DNA from: Sipunculus nudus
Taxonomy: Eukaryota; Annelida; Sipuncula; Golfingiida; Sipunculidae
DNA: 64,000 bases
Direction: 5' to 3'
NCBI GenBank assembly: GCA_026874595.1
Contig: CM049313.1
Coordinates: forward strand, 23,928,008-23,992,007
The position numbers and the translations under genes are program-made. The notes beneath the pieces were generated by a model, which did not search any database, was not told where the DNA came from, and saw nothing but the letters and a program-made list of their open reading frames with translations. This document shows, piece by piece, positions 44,200-56,554 of this stretch (its first letter is position 1; every line of letters starts with the position of its first letter).

Positions 44200-46757
44200 G
44201 CAATAAACTAAGAGAATTAGGATTTTCACACAAGAGTTTTTCTTAAAGCAGTTTCACTGGACCGCGAACTGAGTGTCCAAAAACTAGTTCAAAGGAACTG
44301 AAACCTAAGGACTCTTGAAAGGATTCTCTGACAGCAAACAGCAATAGGTGAATTCCTTCATCCCAGTCTTTCTGTGTGTCATAACAGTAAGTCCTGATCA
44401 TTTTTTTTAATGTCTGGTGAAAACGCTCGGGGGCGCCCTAACTTTCAGGATGGTATGGCGAAGAGCTGTACTTTTTTTGTACATAGCTCAAGCATAACCT
44501 GCTCGAATAAGCCAGACATAAAATTAGACCCTTGGTCAGACTGGACGGATTTTGGTAGTCCAAAAGCCTTGACAACACTTTTGGCATTAATTTTCCGCAA
44601 TGGTATTGCTTCAGGGAACCTGGTAGTTGCGCACATAATTGTCAGCAAGTACTCGTGTCCAGATTTTGTTTTGGTTAGTGGTCCAACACATTCAACAATA
44701 ATCCTACTGAATGGTTCCTCGAAAGCAGGAATAGGCCTAAGTGGGGCTTAAGGAGGATTCTGATTGGGATTGCCTACCATATGGCATGATTTACAATATT
44801 GTACAACATCAGTCCTGAGGTTGGGCCAATAGAAGTGTGTACTAACTTTCTGATAAGTTTTATTTATACCTAAATGGCCAGACAAAGGAGCCTCATGTGC
44901 CTTGCTTAGAATTTCATTGCGAAAGCTTTTGGGCATTACTATTTGATGTTTGATGACCCACTCATCATCAGCACATACACCAGGTGATCGCCATTTACGC
45001 ATAAGCACTTTTTTAACAAACTGGGTTCTGTGAGAGTTCATCTTTAGAAACCGCCCTGGGCAACAAATATGAAATATCAGGGTCCTTATGCGTTCCGCGA
45101 TAAGTTCTGACCTTGAAAATGCTGCATCCTGTACGGGCGAGTCGTTAGACGAGTCACTAGTGACTCCTAGAGTGTTGTTATCTGGACCATTATCCTCATG
45201 TGTGTTATTCATGGTAATAGACCTAGTTACAGCACATGAAGGATACAGACCAGGAATTTCCTGACTTTCAGGATCAGTGTCCTGATCAAGTGACGGGCTT
45301 TCTGTCACTATTGGTGCAGGCTGTACTTTGTCACCAGAAACATCATTGCCTTGTAGCAACTGAATTCCTTTAAAGGGTAAAGTAGTTTTTATGCCCACAG
45401 TAATATTCCCAGATATCCAATCTGACTTTAAATGTATACTGTGAAGCGGAACTTAAGTGTGCTTGTCTGAAAACACACAATAGACAAGTGCATGTGCACC
45501 AGTAAAAGACCTATTAGAAAATGGCAAAGTGTTTGCTAATTCTAATAGGGGTAGAGTCTGAGAAACCCTTGAAAGTGATACAAGACCATCATGTTTGAAT
45601 GGCTCAAATAACTCCATTTCAGAGTCAGGAGAGGAATCTACTACCTCAGTTTCATCAAACAAAGAACTGACACTGAAAGTGTCAGTCATAAACTCTTTTT
45701 CAGAGTCATTAAAGGAATCTACATCCTTTTTACCATCAAACTCCTCATGGGAGTCAATAGAGGAATTTTCCTCAGCAGAAACAAACTTCTGTTAGTCATT
45801 AGAGGACCTGGCCTCATTTGAAATACCCTCGCAAGAGCCATAAAAGGACTTATTCAGAGAATACTTCCTTGCAGAATTCTTTAAAGGACCTAGGCTTATT
45901 AAATTCCTCGCAGGTTTTTTACCCCTCAAGCTACGGATTCTACGGAGTCAGACGGCACGTTGAACCCCTTATTTACATGAAAAGAGACAGGCTCTTGTAC
46001 TATGCTTTGCATAGATTTTGAAACAAAACCAGAAGGTTTGCCATTTGTTTTTTTCGCAAGTTTCCAGCAGTCAGATATTATATGTCCTTCCTTCTTGCAG
46101 TAATTACAGATTTTCTTCGCAAATGACTGCTTTTTGTTTGACTTAAACACAGTGGACGTGGACTGAGGTGTAGCAATGGACTTTGCAGAACTATCAGGAC
46201 TACTAGTACTGGGTGACTGCGCTTTAAACTTCTTTTGACCATACTGATTTACATACTTGTTTGTGAATGCTTGGTTTGATTTACTAGTAAAGGACACTTT
46301 GTGTGTTAATGAATAATCATCAGCTGAATAAGCAGCAATGTCAAGGGTTTCAGGACTTTTCTCATCAAGAAAAGTTTTATCGTCTGCGTTAATGCAGCGC
46401 TTGAATTCTTCAAGCAAAAGCAACTGGCGCAAATTGTCATTACATTTTTAGAACTACACCAGCGATCAAACAACTGCTCTTTTGTCCTAGCAAATTCGAC
46501 GTAGGTCTGCTCTTTGCGCTTTTCCCGATTTCTGAATTTCTGGCGGTAAGCCTCCGGAAATAACTCGTAACCTTTAAGGATTAACTATTTAACCAGGGCA
46601 TAGTCAGAAGCAGCTTCTACTGAAAGCTCTGTATAAATTTCTCTGGCCTAGACAGTCAATACACTTTATAAAGTCCTAATTGTTCCTTTGTCAACTGTTC
46701 AAGTTGATCAAGGTCGGGATCGTCAACTAGTGTCTTAGGTTTGAAATAATCTGCCAT
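44200..46757 (-). pseudogene. Gmr1-like Ty3/gypsy gag-PR-IN relic
   Basis: Gag starts MADYFKPKTLVDDPDLDQLE at 46757, then passes several frameshifts to EEFKRCINADDKTFLDE and a zinc knuckle, CNYCKKEGHIISDC (45926-46432). A protease remnant follows: HDGLVSLS and NTLPFSNRSFTGAHALV (45453-45689), where the catalytic D-T/S-G segment is deleted, then LPFKGIQLLQGNDVSG (about 45350). Integrase comes next: GHLGINKTYQKVSTHFYWPN with CKSC (44748-44960), then TIMCATTRFPEAIPLR and SVQSDQGSNFMSG (44445-44648), and LLLFAVRESFQESLGFS (about 44300). Integrase directly after protease, with no RT between, is the order of Gmr1-type Ty3/gypsy elements. The RT expected downstream is absent, so the copy is also truncated. 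Confidence 0.7.
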
Positions 46758-46882
46758 GTTAAGATATTAAAACAATAATAAAAAAAAAACAGAGATAAAT
46801 CCTGTAAACAATGTAATATAAACAATGTATGATAAAACAATGTGTCCTTGTCAAGGCCTAATAAAGTTTCAAAACTATTAAG

Positions 46883-46902
46883 CCTCCCAGAGGAGCCCCC
46901 AA
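46883..46902 (-). other. Primer-binding site of the Gmr1-like element
   Basis: On the minus strand TTGGGGGCTCCTCTGGGAGG lies between the LTR end and gag. TGGGGGCTCCTCTGGGAG matches the proline-tRNA primer site TGGGGGCTCGTCCGGGAT at 15 of 18 positions. Confidence 0.5.
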
Positions 46903-46907
46903 TTTTA

Positions 46908-47881
46908 TGTTACGGAACCTAATATCAACAGATCACGTATGCGTGATGAAGATAACTTTTGTAATGCAGATAAAAAAAAAATCAGATTCTGTAACACTAG
47001 GCAGCGTGAAATGTCAAGGGGAAAGAATAAAGAAGTCAGTGGTTTTTTGTTAACAAATAACTATAATTTATTCTTAAAACTAACCTAACATTACAATATA
47101 CTAAATCAATACAATTACACAGTATAACAGCAATATAACGGCAGATCAATACAATCACCCAGTAACATAAACAAAATGCACAGTACCTGGATACCACCAC
47201 TGTCACAGCTTATTTCATCTAAGAGAATAATAGTCCAGTTCATTCGCAAAATCAATCCGCCGTAATCCCAAAGTGAAGTTCCTGTCATAATCCCGAAAGC
47301 AAACTGAAGACTATATTAGATCGGTCACAAATCTAGAATAGAATCTATAATTACCGCACTCATCGGAAAAGGTCCCACGAACTGACTTACACGTTTCTGT
47401 GTCCCCTGTAATATTTCTCTACTCTCTCTCCTCGGCTCTAAAACACAGCCCCTATTTATAACCTTTCATCCGAAAACTCTAGAAAATTTCCTTTCGCGAA
47501 CAATCGAAAAGAACCTAACATGATACACAGTAAACACGCGTTACAGGAAACATCCAGAACAACACTGCTGTGTCTCTACATACCAGGGTTCACACGTGAG
47601 CCGGCCAGGCGAGAAAGCCCCAGACTAGCATGACCGCTGTTCACACGTGTTCCACGCGTGGGCCGGGCTTTGCCGTCATAGCAACAGACAACGCTAGAGG
47701 TGAACAAACGCACTGCTGCATACAATAAAAGACACATCTATAACAATTTACATCCTCAACAATAGCCTATTTTTATATAGCCCGGTTCGCAAATGTGAAC
47801 ATCACCACTGACCTGGGGGGTGAACTCGAAGCATTCGTAAGCCGAACGAATGCATAACAAAGTCGTTACTCCATCGTTACA
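46908..47881 (-). repeat. 5' LTR of the Gmr1-like element
   Basis: In element sense it ends GGTTCCGTAACA at 46908, six bases before the primer-binding region. TATA-like boxes appear as GGTTATAAATAGGGGC (about 47450-47465) and GGGCTATATAAAAATAGG (about 47767-47784). The start is uncertain: TGTAACGATGG at 47881, or near 47800 if a separate DNA transposon begins at 47811. No 3' LTR was found in the window. Confidence 0.5.
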
Positions 47882-48130
47882 CATTTTTGGGTAACTCGAA
47901 ACTTTCTTTAAATTCTTCTCGTTCGTAAATGCCTCATTTTTTTCGTTATTTTAACGGACGGTCCGGACCATCCGTCACGGTAACGAAAACGTGTACAAGA
48001 GTCGTCAGACGGTATTTTTCTACTTACTCGACTGAGATTAGTCAACCATTTCTTGTGCCGTGCCTACCATATGTAATGACATGTGTAAATAATAACAAAT
48101 TATTACAACCTATAACTTCATTTTCACACA

Positions 48131-48131
48131 A

Positions 48132-48195
<64 letters not shown>
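48131..48195. repeat. (CA)n/(TA)n compound microsatellite
   Basis: CA dinucleotides run directly into TA dinucleotides. Confidence 0.95.
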
Positions 48196-48197
<2 letters not shown>

Positions 48198-48928
48198 ATA
48201 TTGATCTGATATATGCCTCTTTTCCTAGAGAACCGAACGCAATCATCCATACATGGAAGTTTATTGCAATAGTTGTGATGACAATTTATATACATTTTAT
48301 ATACCTTTGTCTCTATGTAATACACATTTTAGAGCTGCAAGCGAATGAAAATACCAATTTTCGTAATAAATAGTGCGACAACGGAAGAAAAATATTTTAT
48401 TGTAAAATATTAATTACATGTATGACGGCTATCGTTTTTTTTATCCCATCTTGTTAAAAGTTGGGAAAGCAGATGACATTTAACAGCATTTAACTCATTC
48501 AAATATTAACATATATAACCAGAACTACGACTCCTTTAAGGGGTTGCGGATGCGGTACGGGCGTGATTGCGGATCGAGTCAAAATTATGATTTTATGAGG
48601 TACCGTTTCCTTTCATTCGGTTGTGGAACATATCCGGCCTCATCGGACATCGGACAAAAAAAATGTCGCATCATGTAGCGACCCGTCTAATAAAAAAATT
48701 TAAACGCGGATTAGGTCTGGAGAGCATGCAACCACGTACATTTTAGTTGGGGTATCCCAGAATTAAATGTGTTAATCGTTATAAACTCGCCTGGAAACGA
48801 AATCATTGCAAATATTTATAAAACATTCCCTTATGATCCACTCTTGATTTGTCAATTCATGTTCACGTATAAGCTGCCGTTTTCTTAATCTTATCCAGTC
48901 ATGTTTTACATTACAGGGATAATAGTCG

Positions 48929-48930
<2 letters not shown>

Positions 48931-48987
<57 letters not shown>
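48931..48987. repeat. (AT)n microsatellite
   Basis: About 57 bp of AT dinucleotide. Confidence 0.95.
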
Positions 48988-48988
<1 letters not shown>

Positions 48989-49724
48989 CACATACATGTA
49001 TTTTATCCGCGACCGCATACCTGGACCACATTCCGAATCATATGAAGGTTTACAGCACCTAACAAACTAATGAACTGAGGAAAATTGCTCGTGATTATGG
49101 TGCAAATATTTTCTAAATGCATACTGGTATAAGGATATTTTTGTTGTGTTGCATTTATCTATATTGCTTGCATGAATAGAAAATAAGAAGCAAAATCAGC
49201 CATATAATAAAAGACGAGCTGAGAATGTCCCTTCAGTCCATTAATGTAGATGGACATTGTGCAATTAGTCCCTGGTTGTAATATTTAATTCTGTAATTTA
49301 TGCAATGAACAATGAGTGTGTAAAATCCACGATAAATATATCGGTATAAAATATAATTTACTGCAAAACGTTCCATCACGTATAATTATCGATAGAACCT
49401 ATTTTAAATGACCGAGGGGAATGTAATCATAATAAAGATAGTTTTCCTGAAACAATATAAGATTAGTTAAAACGTATTTTAAACAAATTTTATAATACTG
49501 ATATCACATCTCAGTTTTGAAACGTAGAACGGATAATTTGTATACATATAAGTAAAAAATGTGCATGTGTTTTATTTCTCCCATACATGATAATCTTTAT
49601 TTCAACCGTAAGAATAGATGTGTTTCCATGTGCGCGTATAAGTGTAAAACATCGCTCATATATGATTTGTCAACTGGGGTGTTTCAATGTATTCGTCATC
49701 GTATTTGCGAATGTGCGTGTATAC

Positions 49725-49753
49725 GTGAAAATCGTTACAGGAGCGATTTTCAC
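49725..49753. repeat. Hairpin with 10-bp stem
   Basis: GTGAAAATCG and CGATTTTCAC pair around a 9-nt loop, inside the candidate 3.7-kb transposon. Confidence 0.7.
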
Positions 49754-51206
49754 GCTTAGGATCTGCGTGAACTCAGAGATTCGGGCTAAAATCACGTCAC
49801 ACTTTTTTTTGTAGAAGGCCTGCTCGATACCATTGTACACAAATATACGTCTGCCAGTCTGCATACACGCGCATATGGAAACAACCTTTACAAATACACA
49901 ATTAGAAATAAAACAGGATTTATAACACCATACAACACCATTTTGATGTTATTCATTATAAATATAATACAAATAATCATAATTTAAAATCACACATTAA
50001 AGGTGTTGAAGTTAAAGGACATAATCAGAAGCTATATTATGAGTGTTCTTTTACACTATCAATTCAGTTTTGCTTTTTGCAAAAATTTCGGGCCAACACC
50101 ATCCCGGCACACAGTCTCAGTCTACGGTTGTTTGAAAACTTTATATGACTCCGCGTGTTTTTAAACACAGTCCGTGTGTTTCTGTTTACCATAACAGGCT
50201 GTCTAACCGGAAGTCTGAGTGTGAGGCGCAAAGGTGATGTTTCAGCCAGTGGGAAAATGTATTACATTTTTTAGGCCAAGTCAGTGAGGGCATCTCCTAA
50301 TGTACACATGTTGTGGCCCGGCGATGCATATGCTGTGTTTATGTTTACACCTTTGTTCCACTGTTTTGAATAATTTCAAGGGAAAATTTTGGCAAGTACA
50401 GATTTATTTTAAAGGGAAAAATCTATTTTTCGTGTTTATTCAACATGCTTTATAGGTGATTGGGCCCCTTTAAAGAATGTTTAACCAAATCGCTTTTGGT
50501 CTACCATCAAGGAATGCCTATTTTTTTTTTTAATATGCAATTTATTGTTATGAGCTTTTCTAACTTTCAGACATTTTGAGACATCCTGTAGCAAAGCACA
50601 CATCGTAAATGTTAGAGCTTTACAAATCTCGCTTAATACCTGCTAGCCATTAAGTGAAACCATTATTTTGATCACCATGAACGCCGGACACGAACCCGTG
50701 TTGAGAATGACCGGAAGTAGCTGTTTGCACGAGTAAATCCAGCTATGCCTTCTTCTGCCGTTTGCAATCTCGTATAGTTCCGTATTGTTTGCCTACAGAT
50801 GGCCTTTTTGGATTACGATTGGCGGATATTTAAAAATTAACAAAAATGCTTTATTTCTTTGCCGTGTTTTTTTTTTATTATTATTCATCTGATAATATAG
50901 ATGAGGATTTTTGGAATGTCGCCATTTTGACACTGACAAGAATAATTCAGACCCTTCAAAATATAAGCTCGTATACAGTCCCTCCAAAACTGATGTAAAA
51001 GTATTCCCTTTGCTTTCGGTCTCAATCGTCATCATAAAGTTGCTTTTAAAACAATGTTTATAGTTTGTAAACATGATTTGGTAGCAGGACACCAACAAAG
51101 ACTTCCATCTTGTAAATAGAGGAACGCTTTGTATTGCGTCAAGTGAAGCTTTTATGTATGCACATTAAAACCAGCTTACATATCATGGAGATTATTAGGG
51201 GAAAGG

Positions 51207-51207
<1 letters not shown>

Positions 51208-51244
<37 letters not shown>
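51208..51244. repeat. (CT)n microsatellite
   Basis: About 37 bp of CT dinucleotide. Confidence 0.95.
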
Positions 51245-51247
<3 letters not shown>

Positions 51248-51526
51248 TCCCAAGCCCAAGAAATAGTTATAATCTCTCACAACTAGCACGGGATTCAGAA
51301 AAGTATAGGAATTTTGGCATTATATGCTTCAAAGAACCTTATCAGAAACGGCAACGAAAGTTTTTTCGTTACTTAAAATGTGGATACATATAACGGGACA
51401 ACAACGAAGGGTTTCGAGTTACGCTCGTTGTTTTCTCGTTTGATTCTCGTTGTTGTCTCGTTTAATTACACCTAACGAATGAGATAACGACAAAACTATA
51501 AAATTTTCGAGTTCACCCCCCAGGTC

Positions 51527-52345
51527 TTCAAGGTAAATATACCGATGTATGAATTTCTAGCCACGAGCACAGCGCCATAAAATAAAGTGAACAAATCATA
51601 TTTTTACATATCTTATTAAGACAGTTTTCCACTAAAAAAATATTGTAACTTTTGGAGTGAAAATTAGAGCCCACTTTTTATTTAATACATCCCCAAACCC
51701 CGATAAAAAAAGATGGTTACCAGGTTTATCAGCTAGTCATGAAATAAATGTGGCCCCTTAAAAATTATATTAACTGAAAAATACCTGACTCTAAAAAAAA
51801 CCCAACTAACATACAACATAAATGTGATTTTAATAGACTTTTGTTAATACTTTACAAAAATAAATATAATTAAATTTTAAAAGACCAGTGGAATATAATT
51901 GGGGCCCGAATCAAAACGGCTTTAAATAGTTTCTTCCAGTGATGTGTCGTACCGTATGTTAAATATCAGTTTCTGATCGCTCTGGAATTTATACATTTTC
52001 AAGCATTTCGTTGGGTCTTGCGAAGCTCTTTGCCCTCACGGGCCCCATGGGGCCCTCCGGATTAAAACCTAAACATAAGGTAACTGATAAAATTTAAGAC
52101 AAATGAGATTGCCTCTTTTAGATCATGCATTTTATTGTGCCTATGAAAACACATGGTCCCTTATTTGCACTCATGCTTAAATATTTACAAGTTACAACAA
52201 AGAAGTAACAAATTTCCGCTTTTTTACGGATTTAATTATTCCCTAAAGGGGAAGCTCCATAGTCGACCCGAGCCCCTATGTGACCTCTTAATGATAGCTA
52301 CATTTATGTTAATCAACACAAAATTCAAAAGAGACATCCTCACTT
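51527..52345. other. No gene recognised
   Basis: AT-rich, no coding motif. A short GGGCCCCATGGGGCCC palindrome occurs near 52040-52055. Confidence 0.35.
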
Positions 52346-52349
52346 TTTT

Positions 52350-53140
52350 TTTAGCCCAGCCGACTGAAAGTCATCATAGCGATCACTCTTTCTCCCTTGT
52401 CCGTTAAAAGAGCAAAAATTTTAACCACTGGACCTAGAAACTTTATACTGAAAACCAACAGAGGTCCATGAAAAATATCCTTTGAAACCTGAAATTAAGT
52501 CACCATGACTTATATTCTCCGAGCTATGGGGCTCGATGGTATCCCCCTCCCCCCCCCCCCCCCCCGATGTAATAATAGCTCCAATATCGAAATAACTATT
52601 GTATTGATTGCAAAGATTTTTTCCCCATGCATACTGATCATGGAGTGTTTGCTGAAGATTGGTGGCTCCACCTATATTTTCGCATTTCCACCCATTTTTC
52701 AGATCTTCAGAAGATGCCCTTGTCAGTTAACAGGGCACAAATCGTAACCGTTGACCTAGAACCTTCTTACTGTACATCCAGGGAGGTCCTAGGGCCAGTA
52801 TCCTTAGAAACCTGAAATTAGGTCATGCTGACCTGTTTCTTCGAACTACATGCTGAAAACATGAATTTGAGCATCTAGACATCAGATGAACACAAGGTGT
52901 ATCCACTAGGCCTAGAATCGACTACCATTACACCCATAGAGGTCTATGAAAAATTTCCTAGGAAACCTGAAATAAGGTCACTGTGACCTATAATCTCCGT
53001 GCTATGAGGTTCGAAAGTTCCCCCCAGAATAATAAAAAAAAATTGAAACAAAAGCTCCAATATCGGAATAACTAATGTGTTGATTGCAAAGATTTTTTTC
53101 CATGCATATCGATCAAGGGGTGTTTTATCATTTTATCATA
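52350..53140 (+). repeat. Stem-loop repeat family A, third copy
   Basis: A decayed opening hairpin (AGCCCAGCCGACTGAAAGTC) precedes units near 52404 and 52727, with AGAGGTCCATGAAAAA, CTGAAATTA-GTCAC and a C tract at 52544-52565. The palindrome reads GGTGGCTCCACC near 52661. More diverged than the copies at 15.2 and 35.6 kb. Confidence 0.65.
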
Positions 53141-53536
53141 TAATCAAAATAAGTCATTGTGAACCCCCATGTCAAAATTAAAAAGAAAATGAGTTTGCTG
53201 CGTTTTAGGCATGTGTAGGAGTCATTTGAACGGCTTTCTTAAAGTGTCTACGTTACACAACTGCAATTGATTTTTCCCCTGCAACGGATCTGGCTCCTCA
53301 CCTGTTCATAAGGCTTTACTATCATTAAGATCACAACAATCATCCAGATCGCCGAGTATTACGTAAAGTATATATATAGAAGGAAACGCTGCATCCTGTT
53401 CATTTTTTCAACTAGGATGCGCAAGCTGTATGTATAAAGGGTCCCTTCAAGGAAATTAATATTCAGTGAAAAATCAGTTAGACTGAGGTCTATTCAGCAC
53501 TCTGAGAAACTTCGCTTATTGATCTGTTGGTAACAC
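53141..53536. other. No gene recognised
   Basis: No motif or repeat noted. Confidence 0.35.
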
Positions 53537-54162
53537 TATAGTCCGTTCCAGCACCCCTGTCCACCTGTTTTTTCGCGATTATCTCTACATAAGACAAACT
53601 TGCAAAATAATATTTGCACCAATGGCATGAAGAGGCAAAAGCGTAATTTTTGGTACCTTACCTACTAAAAATATAAATATTTTTCACTTTACGGCCTGGC
53701 CGACATATCTCATATATATCCGTGGTTCATGGCGTCCCTAATAAGTGGCCATTGTTTATCCTCCTTGGATATGGATATAAAGTAATGTGACGTAACAGTG
53801 AAGCGCGTGCACGCGGAGAATACAAGTCTCGCTGTAAACAGGGGTCGGGAGCTCTTGATTATTGGTCCCATGATTATGGGCGCCTCTTTAGTACGTCACG
53901 TCTATTATGACGTCATCACTAATCCCTGATATGCCCATTTCACAGATTTGTGGCACGATGTCGCTACAGAATAGACTTGTTACTCATAAAATGCTTTTAA
54001 ATTGTTTACAGGAAAATGACATAAGGTACGCTATTATTTCCATAACAGTTAATTAAGATTTTTCCTCTTTCTGCCCAAAGATCAAAAAGTTTGGACGTTC
54101 TTTGATTATCAAAAAAATAATCACGAAAAAACAGGTGGACAGGGGTACTGGAACGGACTATA
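53537..54162. mobile_element. 626-bp MITE with 46-bp terminal inverted repeats
   Basis: The ends pair over 46 bp with about two mismatches (53537-53582 and 54117-54162). They begin TATAGTCCGTTCCAG, then ACCCCTGTCCACCTG and TTTTTTCG-GATTAT. The TATA at each end makes a TA target duplication possible, as in Tc1/mariner. No transposase is encoded. Confidence 0.8.
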
Positions 54163-54574
54163 ATTATATCAGCTGTACTAGCGCTGGTATGGCTAAGAGC
54201 TGGCTCAGATGGTTGAATTTCTTGTGCTGACCGCATTGTCTTGCTGCTCAGGCATGAGAAACGCGTGGCTGCTGACTGAACAAATCCGTGATGTAACTGT
54301 TGCAGAAGTATATGGTGCTTGATACCTTGGTACCCGAGGCATCCAATAATAACCCCCAACATTTGAAAATTGATGTCTTCTTCTGACGTTTCAGTGGTCG
54401 CTTTGTCCATACCGGCCTTTCACGACAATGAGACCCTGAAGAGTCATTCGTAATACCCGTGAAATGTAATGTGTTTTTCTGTGGTCCATTCTCAGAACAA
54501 GTGTGACTTTTGTTCATGATACTTGAACTGGGTACCTTAGTACTAGATCCTGTAGATCCTGCTTTGTTTTTCAT
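54163..54574 (-). other. Unidentified open region on the minus strand
   Basis: An exon-like stretch with a possible acceptor (TTTATCAAG) near 54566 contains STGSSTKVPSSSIMNKSHTC and KNTLHFTGITNDSSGSH. An overlapping second frame has KATTETSEEDINFQMLGVII. No family is recognised and the frames conflict, so coding status is unclear. Confidence 0.2.
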
Positions 54575-55275
54575 GCTTGATAAAGGACATACAGACAAAG
54601 TGACAGACATAGAGACAGACAGAAGCCAGAAACTCCAAAACAAATCCCAACCAAGGTATGCATAAGAGCAATCACCGATAAAAATTTGAATGAAATCGGA
54701 TAATATTAAGGAAAGTTATCGCACGGGAACGAAAACCTGACAGACAGACATAGTGACAGACATACAGACAGACAAAGGCCAGACACTCCAAAACCAATCC
54801 AAACCAAGGTAAACATGAGAGCAATCACTGGTCAAAATTTGAATGAAATCGGATAATGTTTAGGAAAGTAATTGCACGGAAACGAAAACCTGACAGACAG
54901 ACAGACAGAATGACAGACAGACAGACAGAAGCCAGACACTCCAAAACCAATCCTAATCAAGGTATGCATGAGAGCAATCACTGACCAAAATTTGGATGAA
55001 ATCGGATAATATTTAGGAAAGTTGTCGCACGAAAACGAAAACCTGACAGACAGACAAAGTGACAGACAGAAGCCAGACACTCCAAAACCAACCCCAACCA
55101 AGGTATGCATGAGAACAATCACTGGCCCAAATTTGGATGAAATCGGATAATATTTAGGAAAGTTATCGCACGGAAACGAAACCTGATGGACGGACAGACA
55201 GACAGACAGACAGACGGACAGACAGACAGACAAACCCAAATAAATGTCCCCCCGCATCATCGGAGCGGGGGCCTA
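54575..55275. repeat. Tandem array of about 150-bp units with GACA runs and terminal hairpin
   Basis: Four units share GCCAGACACTCCAAAACCAA (54625, 54778, 54931, 55073), GAGAGCAATCACTG, TGAATGAAATCGGATAAT and AACCTGACAGACAGAC. The array ends in a (GACA)n run, then CCCCGC-ATCATCGGA-GCGGGG and CCTAAA. The hairpin with CTAA at the 3' edge again suggests a Helitron-like end. Confidence 0.75.
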
Positions 55276-55699
55276 AAACTAGCAATCAGTTATGTTATAG
55301 CTACCTGATCTTTAACGTAACTGGGGGTTAGGGGTAAGAAATCCTCCCTCAGCGATGCCAGTGTGGTAATCAATTAACTAGAACTAACCAATACTAAGGA
55401 ATCTATCTTGACAGTACCAGACATGGCAATCTCTGAGTCGGCTTTACTAGTATGCAAGAAACCCATTTCCTCTTTTACCATTCGGCGACATGAAATCATA
55501 TGGTGTAGTCAATCCAAATACTTATTTGAAAAAATTAAACATCTGTGGTCTGAGCAGTATAATTAACACTAAAAAAAACCTCGAAACAGCTTTCCACTGC
55601 TTTCACAAGATAATCCCGGGGATAGATTATATCCTCAAACATAACATGGAAATATGTGACGGGGCTCAAGGTTTGGGTCTGCTTTGCCCCACCAATGTA
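55276..55699. other. No gene recognised
   Basis: One plus-strand frame (55490-55711, 73 codons) contains YLKKLNICGLSSIINTKKNL. It has no known family and borders an antisense RT remnant, so it is probably incidental. Confidence 0.25.
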
Positions 55700-56095
55700 A
55701 AAGAAATCTGAAAGAAATAAGTTATCAATATATACATCATTTACATAATTAAATATATTTTTAAAATATATACAAGACCAGGAATATGTCCTTGAACAGG
55801 TACCTAATTATGTATTTTGTGGACTGGTGTCCAATTTATTCGACAGAGTGTGCAATTTTAATAACGTTACTTTCTTCGAAGAACTCCATAACAATAATTT
55901 AAAACCATTTAACATGTGAGAAGTGTTTATTATGTCAAACGCTTTAGATAAATCAAGGAGTATCTTTAAGGGGGCATCTTCCTATCCTTTATTTTCTCAT
56001 GTATTTATAAACGTTTCATAAAGGTTCTTCTGCTGCAAATTTCTTCAGCCTGTATATTCACAAAAATCAAGCAAATGCATTATTTTCCGTTGTAA
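55700..56095 (-). pseudogene. Short LINE reverse-transcriptase remnant
   Basis: On the minus strand, NLQQKNLYETFINT is followed by APLKILLDLSKAFDIINTSH, then LKLHTLSNKLDTSPQNT. LDLSKAFDIIN is the RT motif A block of CR1/Jockey-type LINEs, and the preceding segment is the usual spacer. Stops interrupt it and no YADD follows. Confidence 0.6.
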
Positions 56096-56554
56096 ATGAC
56101 ATTTTTTTGCATCACTAGGCTACACTTGCCTGCCACACACATTTGGTACGCCTGACCGATTACAGGCGCTTGGCTTCGTTGTTCACCATCTCGGCGTTTG
56201 ATGTGATATTAACTGCGAACTGCTATCACTGCCAAGGGTTCTAAGCATGACAATAAACGGGATTATGAAAATATTCTATGATTCAGATCAGATTTTACCA
56301 TTACCATTTTACCCAGTCAGATTTACCATTGTTTATATAGGAAATGGTTTTATGATTTCAGATTTATGTGACAATAAACGGGATTTTCTATTTACCGATA
56401 TGACACAAAGTGGGCTCGTCCGTGTTGGCTTCCGTGATTGGTTGAGGGAGAACTGCTGTGTGATTGACCTTAAAAATCCTGTATATATAATTTATTTGCT
56501 CTAGTTACGCATTTGTATACTTTCATAAAATCTGTTCTTACAAATCTTAAACGT
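56096..56554. other. No gene recognised
   Basis: Short frames only. GACAATAAACGGGATT occurs twice (about 56248 and 56370), a small local duplication. Confidence 0.35.

Larger units (their letters stand above)
47811..51525. mobile_element. Candidate 3.7-kb DNA transposon with 20-bp inverted ends
   Basis: ACCTGGGGGGTGAACTCGAA at 47811-47830 is matched exactly by its inverse at 51506-51525. Both subterminal zones are dense in AACGA/TCGTT motifs and share GTAACTCGAAAC about 80-100 bp in (47891-47902; inverse about 51413-51424). The interior holds microsatellites, short hairpins and frames up to about 100 codons, but no recognisable transposase. No target duplication was seen. Two opposed copies of a short repeat is the alternative. 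Confidence 0.45.

Noticed and set aside
48110-48325. Frames with IYIY and CVCV repeats
   Set aside because: Products of the (CA)n/(TA)n microsatellite.
54832-55260. 142-codon Cys/Leu/Ser-rich minus-strand frame
   Set aside because: It translates the GACA-rich tandem array; the repetition is of DNA origin.
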